Below are positions 1 through 8,381 of a stretch of DNA of 8,381 nt, piece by piece. Each line of letters starts with the position of its first letter. Position 1 is the first letter of the stretch. Made by a program: the position numbers and the translations under genes. This DNA is from Polaromonas sp. (GTDB taxonomy: Bacteria > Pseudomonadota > Gammaproteobacteria > Burkholderiales > Burkholderiaceae_C): positions 1 through 8,381 of the forward strand of contig JACMQR010000293.1 of NCBI GenBank assembly GCA_014376885.1, written 5' to 3'. Below the pieces are notes generated by a model. It saw only the letters and a program-made list of their open reading frames with translations. It was not told where the DNA came from and did not search any database.

Positions 1-836
1 CCGAAAGACGCCAGCACCGCCGGCAGGTACACCTGCCAGTGCCGCGACCGGTCCAGCCCGGCGGCCACCAGCAGCGCCGGCAGCGCCACCCACATGGCCA
101 GCTGCACCGCATGCAGCACGAACACGCCGAAATCGAGCCGCAGCAAAGCCGGGTTTTTCAAGACCTCCAGCAGGCCGCCGCGCGCCGGGCTGGCGCGAAC
201 CCGCGGCTCGGCCGGCACCCACCACAGCACGCTGGCAATGCCCGCCAGGGCCAGCAACCCGGTCAGGGCAAACAAGCCATGCAGCCCGATGCGCCCGGCC
301 AGCCAGGGCGCCGCCACCAGCGACAGCGCAAACACCAGCGCAATGCTGGCGCCGACCAGCGCCATCGCCTTGGTGCGCACCGCGTCGCGGGTGCTGTCGG
401 CCAGCAAGGCGGTGACGGCGGCGGAAATCGCGCCGGCGCCCTGCACTGCCCGGCCAATGACCAGCCAGTCCAGGTCGGGCGCCCAGGCGGCCATGAAGCT
501 GCCGCCGGCGAACAGCAGCAGCCCGGCCACGATCACCGGCTTGCGGCCCCACCAGTCCGACGCCAGGCCGAACGGGATTTGCAGCAACGCCTGGCTCAAG
601 CCGTAAATGCCCATCGCCAGGCCAACCCGCGCCGGGTCGTCGCCGCCGGGGTAGCGGGCCGCTTCCAGGGCGAACACCGGTAGCACCAGAAAAAGGCCGA
701 GCATGCGCAGCGCAAAGATCGACGCCAGCGAGAAGCTGGCGCGCCGCTCGGTGGGCGTCATGGCGGCGGACGCCGGGGAACCGTCGAGCGGAGCCGTAGC
801 AGCAGAAGACGGGGTAGGGGTGGAGGTATGGGGCAT
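1..836 (-). CDS. yajR: YajR-like major facilitator superfamily transporter (3' end beyond the window)
   Basis: This encodes the N-terminal 279 residues of an inner-membrane, proton-linked efflux-type transporter of unknown substrate. From memory of E. coli YajR, the match is close along the whole visible part: MTPTERRASF at residues 26-35, RMLGLFLVLPV at 44-54, then IPFG at 87-90, and an ending HWQVYL (266-271) that aligns with HWKVYL of YajR. About six complete transmembrane helices plus helix 7 are visible (near 36-57, 72-92, 99-120, 124-146, 156-178, 184-206, 235-258). Motif A reads GLASDWWGRK at 90-99, with Trp95 where Arg is usual. ATG at 836 is the longest start; ATG at 761 (Met26) is an equal or better choice, because similarity to YajR begins there and residues 1-25 are low-complexity Ser/Thr/Pro/Ala. 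Neither start has a clear ribosome binding site. YajR carries a C-terminal YAM domain, which would lie outside the window. Family assignment is firm; orthology is likely. Confidence 0.88.
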   Translation of the reverse strand, partial: MPHTSTPTPSSAATAPLDGSPASAAMTPTERRASFSLASIFALRMLGLFLVLPVFALEAARYPGGDDPARVGLAMGIYGLSQALLQIPFGLASDWWGRKPVIVAGLLLFAGGSFMAAWAPDLDWLVIGRAVQGAGAISAAVTALLADSTRDAVRTKAMALVGASIALVFALSLVAAPWLAGRIGLHGLFALTGLLALAGIASVLWWVPAEPRVRASPARGGLLEVLKNPALLRLDFGVFVLHAVQLAMWVALPALLVAAGLDRSRHWQVYLPAVLASF

Positions 837-904
837 GGGCGCTTGCGGACAGAGCGCGATTTTCCCTGAATTTCCCGGGGCCGCCACTCAGCCGGGCAGA
901 CCGG

Positions 905-933
905 CCCATAAAACCCCGGTGCGCCAGCGTCAA
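905..933 (-). promoter_or_regulatory. Possible sigma70 promoter for the yajR-like gene
   Basis: On the minus strand, TTGACG (928-933, five of six to the -35 consensus) is followed after 17 bases by TATGGG (905-910, three of six to the -10 consensus). Transcription would begin near 898, about 60 bases before the ATG at 836. The -35 lies in the loop of the hairpin proposed as the phoD terminator. This is a pattern match only, and the -10 is poor. Confidence 0.25.
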
Positions 934-941
934 GCACCGGG
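908..941 (-). terminator. Intrinsic terminator of phoD
   Basis: Read on the minus strand, CCCGGTGC (934-941) pairs perfectly with GCACCGGG (915-922) across an 11-base loop. It is followed by GTTTTAT, a short T run. The hairpin begins 36 bases after the phoD stop codon and lies between phoD and the downstream yajR-like gene on the same strand. The stem is strong but the T tract is short, so read-through is possible. Confidence 0.5.
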
Positions 942-977
942 CATCAGCCCGCGCGCTTGAAAGGCGGGTGCCAAGAA

Positions 978-2852
978 TTACCCGAACACCGGGGCGGCGG
1001 TGCCGCTGGCGGTCGCCGCCACCGTGATGGTGCGGCCTACGCTGGCGGTGTAGGTCGGCTGCTTGACGCTGCTGACGAACACGTACTCGCCCTTGATGCT
1101 GGCCGGCGTTGCGGTCATCAACAGGTAGCCACGCCGCACGGTGTCGCAGTAAGCCACATCGTCAATCAAGCCCAGGCCAGCACCGATGGCTGCGTTGCCG
1201 AGCTGCGGCACCAGCACGCTGCCGTCGATCGAGCTGGCCAGCGCGCCCAGGCCAGCGCTTTCGAAGCCAGGAGCCGACACCGATGTGCCGGCGAACTCAA
1301 CACCGATTTTTTCGCCCGCAAGGCTGGTCAGGGCGGTGAACCAGCCGTTGTGCGAGTCACCTGACAGCGTGACCAGACGCCGGCCCTGCGCCTTGACAGA
1401 CTGCAAAATCGCCTCGCGCTGGCTCGGGTAGCCGTCCCATGAGTCCAGGTTGTAGGGAATGCCGGGGTTGGTTGCCGGGTTGAGCAGCGCGCTTTGCGCC
1501 GGGCTCAAGGGCTGGCCGGCAGCGCGGGTCGCCTTGGCCGTCAGGAAGGCGGAAATCGCGCTTGAAACGCCGGTCGGGTTGGTGGCAGCCGCTGCCTGCG
1601 CTTGCAGCACCGAAGCCGGAAACCACATGCGCGCCATGATGTCCTGGTTGCCGACGATCTGCCAGGTGGCTTGCGAGGCGTTCATGCAGCTGGTCAGCCA
1701 GGTCTGCTGCTCGGCGCTCATCATGCGGCGCGACGCATCGGGCCGCACACCGGCGGCGTTGGGGCTCAAGCCGGCAAGGTAGCGGCCGGTGCCGCCATCG
1801 GCATCGCCAAAGTTGTCGTACTGGCGGTCGCGCCCCTCGATCCGCGTGTCCACCATATGCAGGGTGAAGACGCTGCCAAAGTCAAAACGGCGGTAGATCT
1901 TCAGCAGGTTGGCGGCGTCCGGCGTGCGGATCGGCATCCATTCATGATAGGCCTTGGCGGCAATTTGCTTGCGGGTGGTCCAGTCGCCCTGGGTGGCCGG
2001 GTTGTGGTTTTCCGCGCCGCCCACATAGGCGTTGTTGGCGAACTCATGGTCGTCCCAGACGGTGATCCAGGGCATCCTGGCATGCAGCGCCTGCAGGCTC
2101 AAGTCGGACTTGTACAGGGCATGACGGGTGCGGTAGTCGTTCAACGTGACGATGTCGTTGGCCGGGCTGGCAATGCGGTTGCCCGGAATGCTGGCGTTGC
2201 CGAACTTGCCCGGGTCCGAGCCGTATTCGTAAATATAGTCGCCCAGGTGAATCGCGTACTGCGCCTCGGACTTGGCCGCCGCGTCATAGGCATGAAAGTA
2301 GCCTTCCGAATACAGGGCACAGGAAAACACCGCGAACTTCACCGCTGTGGCTGTGCCGGCCGGCAGCGTGCGGGTGGTGCCGACGGCCGAGACAACGCCG
2401 GCCGCGTCGCGAAAGCGGTAAAAGTAAGTGGCGCCCGGCGTCAGGCCGGTCACATCCACCTTGGCGGTGAACGAGCTGGCTTCGGTGGCCAGCAGGCTGC
2501 CCGAGCGGACGATGCTGGCAAAGGCAGCGTCGCTCGCCACCTGCCAGGTCAAGCTGACATCAGCCGCGCTGGCTGGGATTTTTGCATGCGTCCAGAGCAT
2601 CACCCGGTCGGCCAGCGGGTCGCCGCTGGCCACGCCAAAGGCAAACACCGACGGCACCGGCGGCGCGGGTGGCACGCTGGCCACCGGCTCGTCTGTGCCG
2701 CCGCAGGCAGCCAGCGAACCGGTGACCGCCAGGGCGACCGCGCTTGACGAGGACTTGACCAGGAAATCGAGAAAGTCCCGGCGGCGGCTGTTGATGGCCT
2801 CGCGCGGGTCGGTCAGAAAGGGCGGGACGGCGGTGCCGTTTTTCTTGAACAT
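978..2852 (-). CDS. phoD: PhoD-family alkaline phosphatase/phosphodiesterase, Tat lipoprotein
   Basis: A 624-residue secreted phosphoesterase that should release phosphate from organic mono- and diesters outside the cytoplasm. The N terminus has a twin-arginine signal (RRRDFLDF, residues 23-30), a hydrophobic stretch, and a lipobox ending LAAC at Cys50, followed by a Pro-rich linker (about 55-68). A PhoD N-terminal beta domain follows (FAFGVASGDP from 70, reaching about 165). The metallophosphatase core holds the PhoD metal-site motifs: SC at Cys178, GDYIY with Asp205 and Tyr208 (the Cys and Tyr correspond to the Fe ligands of Bacillus PhoD), VWDDHEF (265-271), GNQD (401-404) and SGDSHNGW (498-505, Asp499 and His501). 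No key residue appears lost. ATG at 2852 is preferred to TTG at 2858 because AGGAG lies nine bases before the ATG but only three before the TTG. It is divergent from uvrA. Fe/Ca dependence is known for the family, not shown here. Confidence 0.95.
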   Translation of the reverse strand: MFKKNGTAVPPFLTDPREAINSRRRDFLDFLVKSSSSAVALAVTGSLAACGGTDEPVASVPPAPPVPSVFAFGVASGDPLADRVMLWTHAKIPASAADVSLTWQVASDAAFASIVRSGSLLATEASSFTAKVDVTGLTPGATYFYRFRDAAGVVSAVGTTRTLPAGTATAVKFAVFSCALYSEGYFHAYDAAAKSEAQYAIHLGDYIYEYGSDPGKFGNASIPGNRIASPANDIVTLNDYRTRHALYKSDLSLQALHARMPWITVWDDHEFANNAYVGGAENHNPATQGDWTTRKQIAAKAYHEWMPIRTPDAANLLKIYRRFDFGSVFTLHMVDTRIEGRDRQYDNFGDADGGTGRYLAGLSPNAAGVRPDASRRMMSAEQQTWLTSCMNASQATWQIVGNQDIMARMWFPASVLQAQAAAATNPTGVSSAISAFLTAKATRAAGQPLSPAQSALLNPATNPGIPYNLDSWDGYPSQREAILQSVKAQGRRLVTLSGDSHNGWFTALTSLAGEKIGVEFAGTSVSAPGFESAGLGALASSIDGSVLVPQLGNAAIGAGLGLIDDVAYCDTVRRGYLLMTATPASIKGEYVFVSSVKQPTYTASVGRTITVAATASGTAAPVFG

Positions 2853-2861
2853 GGCCAAAAG

Positions 2862-2866
2862 CTCCT
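2862..2866 (-). promoter_or_regulatory. Ribosome binding site of phoD
   Basis: AGGAG on the minus strand ends nine bases before the ATG at 2852. It is only three bases before the in-frame TTG at 2858, too close for efficient use. This site therefore decides the start. Confidence 0.75.
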
Positions 2867-2883
2867 GTAAAACCCGCTATTGA

Positions 2884-2901
2884 ATGCCCGGCATGTGACA
2901 A
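2884..2901 (-). promoter_or_regulatory. Candidate Pho box upstream of phoD
   Basis: On the minus strand TTGTCAC-ATGC-CGGGCAT resembles two 7-base PhoB half-sites (CTGTCAT-like) with the expected 4-base spacer. The first half matches six of seven and the second five of seven. The site ends 31 bases before the phoD ATG, which suits a phosphate-starvation gene. No convincing -10 element lies at the usual distance downstream (CAATAG at 2877-2882 is close and weak), so this is tentative. Confidence 0.3.
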
Positions 2902-2963
2902 GCGCGTGAAGCCGGCGCATTCGGCACTGGCCTGCCGATGCACTTGAAACAGGGTGCGTCGCT

Positions 2964-6086
<3,123 letters not shown>

Positions 6087-6091
6087 GCCTA

Positions 6092-6123
6092 AATAGCAAA
6101 CTATTCGCTGTCCGCAGCGCTAG
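6092..6123. repeat. Paired small hairpins between convergent uvrA and the SulP gene
   Basis: Two adjacent inverted repeats fill most of the 47-base gap: AATAG-CAAA-CTATT (6092-6105) and CGCTG-TCCG-CAGCG (6106-6119). The second can be extended by CTA (6101-6103) pairing with TAG (6121-6123) across an internal loop. There is no long T run on either strand, so it is at best a weak two-way terminator. The AGCGCTAGAA part recalls dispersed hairpin elements I associate with Comamonadaceae genomes, but this is from memory. Confidence 0.4.
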
Positions 6124-6133
6124 AAAGTGGGCG

Positions 6134-7903
6134 TTACTTCCGCTCTTCCCAGTCCACCCAAGCCACCTGATGGGCCTTGAGATAGCCGCTCACGGCCTGG
6201 CCCAGCGTGGGAAAAAAGCGCTCCTCGCCCAGCCGCAAAAAAAGGCCGAAGCGCTTGAGCTTGTCTTTGACCGGGTCCTTCATTTCGGCAAAGCACAGCG
6301 CAATGCCGGCGGCCCGCAAGGCGGCGTCGAGTTCGTTCAGCATGTCGGCGGCGGTGATGTCCACGCTGGTCACCGGCTCGGCGCTGACGACCAGCCAGCA
6401 AACCGGCGTCGCCGATGCCGCCACGGCGTCCAGCGCATGCTCCCGGAACAGCTCGGCGTTGGCAAAAAACAGCGGCGCATCCCAGCGAAACAGCACCAGG
6501 CCCGGCACGATGCGCGCATCCGGGTAGCGGCTGATGTCGTGGTATCCCTTGACGCCCTCGACCCGGCCGAGCACCGCGAAATGCGGGCGCCAGGCGTCCC
6601 ACAAAAACTCGATGACGGCCACGCCGATCGCCAGGCCGATGCCCTGGATGGCACCCAGCACCGCAACGCCGGCCATGCAGCCGATGGACAGCCAGAACTC
6701 CCAGCGCTGGATGCGGTAGATGCGGCGCAGGTCTTTCACCTCGATCAGCGCGATGGCCGAGGCAATCACCACGGCGGCCAAGGCGGCGGTGGGAAGATTC
6801 CTGAGCAGATCGGGTGCCAGCAGCAGCAGGCCGGCCACGACCAGTGCGCCGACAACGCCCGCCAGCTGGGTTTGGGCGCCCGCCGCCATGGCAACCGGCG
6901 TGCGCGAAGCGCTGGCGCTGATGGGCAAGCCCTGGAAAACCCCGGCGGCCAGGTTGGCGAGTCCCAGCCCGACCATTTCCTGGTTCGGATCGGCAACGCC
7001 GCCGGCGCGCGCGGCGTAGGCGCGCGACAGCACGCTGGTGTCGGCAAAGGACACCAGGGCCACCGCCAGGCCGCCCAGCAGCACCGGGCCGATGTCGCCC
7101 CGCGTGATGGCCGGAAAAGCCAGCGCCGGCAGGCCCTGCGGCAGCGCGCCGAGCACCGACACACCGGCCCGGCCGGCCAGGTCCAGCGCAGCCACCGCCG
7201 CCGTCGCGCCCACCACGGCTATCAGCACGCCCGGCAGGCGCTTGCTGCGCTTGAGCCCCCCTATTACTGCCAGGGTAGCTGCACCCAGCAGCAACGTTGT
7301 CCCGTTGAGCTTGCCGGCGCGCAGCGCCTCGGCAAGCGCCTGGATTTTTTCCAGCAGGCCGTCGCCGCCGGCCGAAAAGCCCAGAAGCGCCGGCAACTGG
7401 CTGACGATCACCGTCAGCGCAATGCCGTTCATGTAGCCGTAGCGGATCGGCTTGGACAGCAGTTCGGTGACGAACCCCAGGCGCGCCCATCCGGCCACCA
7501 GGCACAAGGCGCCCGAGACCACCGCCATCATTCCGGCCAGCGCCAGTGCGCGCTGGGGGTCCCCGCCAGACAGCGGCAGCACGACACCCAGAATCAGCGC
7601 GACCAGCGAAGAATCCGGGCCGAGCACCAGCACCCGGCTGGGTCCGAACAGGGCATAAGCCAGGAGCCCGAAGATGGTGGCATACAGCCCGGCGATGGCC
7701 GGCACGCCGGAGGCGACCGCATAGGCGATGCCGACCGGCACCAGCACGGCGGTCAATGCCAGACCGGCGGCCAGGTCGTGGCGCAGCCAGGCCAGCCGGT
7801 AGTGGCGCAGCACCCGCAAGCCCGGCAACCAGCGCGCCCAGCCGCTGGTACGCACCGGGCGGGCGGCTGGCAGCGCTGCCGGGGGAGGCGTCGAATCGCT
7901 CAT
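6134..7903 (-). CDS. SulP/SLC26-family anion transporter with C-terminal STAS domain
   Basis: A 589-residue inner-membrane permease, normal length for bacterial SulP proteins, which carry sulfate, bicarbonate or other anions. The first membrane segments show the family pattern: DLAAGLALTAVLVPVGIAYA (43-62), GLY (72-74) and FGPSRVLVLGPDSSL (86-100). Later come NQEMVGLGLANLAAG (307-321) and FQGLPISASASRTPVA (323-338), the SulP signature near helix 8. Hydrophobic segments continue to about 435, then a cytoplasmic STAS domain spans about 455-575. The GPDSS motif recalls the actinobacterial Rv1739c type, described as sulfate transporters, but the substrate cannot be read from sequence. In the STAS domain the segment VDITAAD (514-520) has Ile516 where anti-sigma antagonists have their phosphorylated Ser. 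ATG 7903 has no clear ribosome binding site; it is the only Met before the conserved region. The gene is convergent with uvrA and alone on its strand here, with no carbonic anhydrase or cysteine gene beside it. Confidence 0.93.
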   Translation of the reverse strand: MSDSTPPPAALPAARPVRTSGWARWLPGLRVLRHYRLAWLRHDLAAGLALTAVLVPVGIAYAVASGVPAIAGLYATIFGLLAYALFGPSRVLVLGPDSSLVALILGVVLPLSGGDPQRALALAGMMAVVSGALCLVAGWARLGFVTELLSKPIRYGYMNGIALTVIVSQLPALLGFSAGGDGLLEKIQALAEALRAGKLNGTTLLLGAATLAVIGGLKRSKRLPGVLIAVVGATAAVAALDLAGRAGVSVLGALPQGLPALAFPAITRGDIGPVLLGGLAVALVSFADTSVLSRAYAARAGGVADPNQEMVGLGLANLAAGVFQGLPISASASRTPVAMAAGAQTQLAGVVGALVVAGLLLLAPDLLRNLPTAALAAVVIASAIALIEVKDLRRIYRIQRWEFWLSIGCMAGVAVLGAIQGIGLAIGVAVIEFLWDAWRPHFAVLGRVEGVKGYHDISRYPDARIVPGLVLFRWDAPLFFANAELFREHALDAVAASATPVCWLVVSAEPVTSVDITAADMLNELDAALRAAGIALCFAEMKDPVKDKLKRFGLFLRLGEERFFPTLGQAVSGYLKAHQVAWVDWEERK

Positions 7904-7964
7904 GAACTGGGCCGCCGGTGGAAGAATGAAACCGCCAGTTTAGGCGTCGGCTGCTGCCGGGCTT

Positions 7965-7974
7965 TTGCGCGCAA
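7965..7974. repeat. Ten-base palindrome in the divergent gap
   Basis: TTGCGCGCAA is a perfect palindrome about 60 bases upstream of the SulP start. It may be an operator for a dimeric regulator. In GC-rich DNA such a short palindrome can also arise by chance. Confidence 0.2.
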
Positions 7975-8030
7975 GCAGGCCGGGGCAGCTGCGGTTTTGC
8001 GGGTGCTGCGGAAAAGACGGGTTTTCACGC

Positions 8031-8059
8031 CTGTCCGGACGGGCCCGGCATCCTAGAAT
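8031..8059 (+). promoter_or_regulatory. Possible promoter of the solute-binding protein gene
   Basis: TAGAAT at 8054-8059 matches the -10 consensus at five of six bases. The hexamer 17 bases upstream, CTGTCC at 8031-8036, matches the -35 at only three of six and overlaps the palindrome GTCCGGAC (8033-8040). Transcription would start near 8066, leaving a leader of roughly 105 bases that includes the 7-base repeats and the hairpin. An activator may be needed given the poor -35. Confidence 0.3.
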
Positions 8060-8079
8060 GAAAGCGATCACCCTACAGC

Positions 8080-8106
8080 CTCACCCCTCACCCCTCACCC
8101 CTCACC
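8080..8106 (+). repeat. Tandem array of CTCACCC (7 bases, four copies)
   Basis: Three perfect CTCACCC copies (8080-8100) are followed by CTCACC (8101-8106), where a G replaces the last C. A further TCACCC lies just upstream at 8068-8073, out of register. The array is non-coding and lies between the candidate -10 and the ribosome binding site of the downstream gene. The minus strand carries repeated GGGG runs three bases apart. The plus-strand transcript would be C-rich with no G from 8079 to 8106. Confidence 0.9.
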
Positions 8107-8122
8107 GCAGCCTGGGCCGATG

Positions 8123-8145
8123 AGCCGCCTGGCGGCACGGCGGCT
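8123..8145 (+). repeat. Leader hairpin with an alternative fold
   Basis: AGCCGCC (8123-8129) pairs with GGCGGCT (8139-8145) over a nine-base loop. A competing tight hairpin pairs GCCGC (8124-8128) with GCGGC (8132-8136). The stem ends 13 bases before the ribosome binding site. No T run follows, so it is not an intrinsic terminator. Confidence 0.4.
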
Positions 8146-8158
8146 TGCCCAAGAAGAT

Positions 8159-8163
8159 AAGGA
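8159..8163 (+). promoter_or_regulatory. Ribosome binding site that sets the GTG start at 8171
   Basis: AAGGA ends seven bases before GTG at 8171. No ATG lies in the same frame before the signal peptide, so this site supports the GTG start. Confidence 0.7.
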
Positions 8164-8170
8164 ATTCATC

Positions 8171-8381
8171 GTGAACGACTCGTCATTTTTCATATCCCGC
8201 CGCCTGCTGTGCGCTGCGGCCACGGCCGCCCTGCTGGCCGGCCATGGCGCGGCCGCGCTGGCCGCCACGCCCAAGGACACGCTGGTGATTGCCTTCGCGT
8301 TCGACGACATCATCACCATGGACCCGGCCGAGGCGTTCGAGCTGTCGGCTGGCGAGATCATGGGCAACACCTATGACCGGC
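8171..8381 (+). CDS. Family 5 (peptide/nickel/opine-type) ABC transporter solute-binding protein, N-terminal part
   Basis: The first 70 residues of a periplasmic binding protein; the rest lies beyond the right edge. Residues 1-31 form an export signal: positive ISRRLLC (8-14), an Ala/Leu-rich core, and a signal peptidase I site after ALA at 29-31. The adjacent arginines (SRRLL, 9-13) make Tat export possible, though Sec is usual for this family. The mature part opens with DTLVIAFAFDDIITMDPAEAFE, in positions 36-57, the usual start of the DppA/OppA-type fold, where a first strand is followed by an acidic turn and a DPA motif. There is no lipobox. Start GTG 8171 is backed by AAGGA seven bases upstream. 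The ligand cannot be told from this fragment. Permease and ATPase genes would be expected downstream. The leader carries a tandem repeat and a hairpin that may affect expression. Confidence 0.85.
   Translation, partial: MNDSSFFISRRLLCAAATAALLAGHGAAALAATPKDTLVIAFAFDDIITMDPAEAFELSAGEIMGNTYDR

Noticed and set aside
39..683. 214-codon and 170-codon open frames on the plus strand over the yajR-like gene
   Set aside because: Gln/Arg/Pro-rich shadows; the minus strand gives a transporter aligning with YajR without a break.
1602..2747. 381-codon open frame on the plus strand, antisense to phoD
   Set aside because: Low-complexity Gly/Ala/Arg/Val composition, no recognisable motif, and full overlap with phoD, whose motifs are intact.
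2853..2858. TTG at 2858 as the phoD start
   Set aside because: AGGAG is only three bases before it; ATG at 2852 has the normal nine-base spacing.
6120..7505. 461-codon minus-strand frame shifted relative to the SulP gene
   Set aside because: Gly/Arg/Ala-rich out-of-frame reading of the same bases; no membrane segments or domain.
6170..8056. 628-codon open frame on the plus strand, antisense to the SulP gene
   Set aside because: Its product is rich in Gln, His, Arg, Gly and Ala with no domain pattern, and it mirrors a clear SulP protein on the other strand. Long antisense frames are expected in GC-rich DNA where stop codons are rare.
8095..8370. 91-codon minus-strand frame at the right edge
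   Set aside because: It is antisense to a plus-strand gene with a ribosome binding site, a signal peptide and family similarity, and its composition is low complexity.

Overview
The window is about 8.4 kb of GC-rich bacterial DNA. Gene content, codon use and the long N-terminal and internal additions in UvrA suggest a betaproteobacterium of the order Burkholderiales, probably Comamonadaceae (Polaromonas- or Rhodoferax-like). That placement is inference from recalled family features, not from a search. The region looks chromosomal: there is no insertion sequence, integrase, CRISPR array, tRNA or rRNA.

Layout from left to right: (1) the 5' two thirds of a major facilitator gene on the minus strand, a clear YajR relative, cut by the left edge; (2) a 141-base gap with a GC-rich hairpin terminator and a possible nested promoter; (3) a complete minus-strand phoD encoding an Fe/Ca-type alkaline phosphatase or phosphodiesterase, with a twin-arginine signal and a lipobox; (4) a 111-base divergent gap with a strong phoD ribosome binding site, a candidate Pho box and a possible -10 element overlapping the uvrA start; (5) complete uvrA on the plus strand, the damage-recognition ATPase of nucleotide excision repair; (6) a 47-base convergent gap holding short hairpins; (7) a complete minus-strand SulP-family anion transporter with a STAS domain; (8) a 267-base divergent gap with a possible promoter, a 7-base tandem repeat array (G-rich on the minus strand) and a leader hairpin; (9) the first 70 codons of a family 5 (peptide-type) periplasmic solute-binding protein, cut by the right edge.

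The genes do not form one pathway. UvrA is housekeeping DNA repair; the others serve phosphate scavenging, anion uptake and solute transport. phoD and yajR are in tandem but separated by a probable terminator, so they are likely separate units. No previously undescribed multi-gene system is visible. The points most worth checking are the repeat array and hairpins in the leader of the solute-binding protein gene, the candidate Pho box and Tat-lipoprotein signal of phoD, the Arg-to-Trp change in motif A of YajR, and the uncertain uvrA start.
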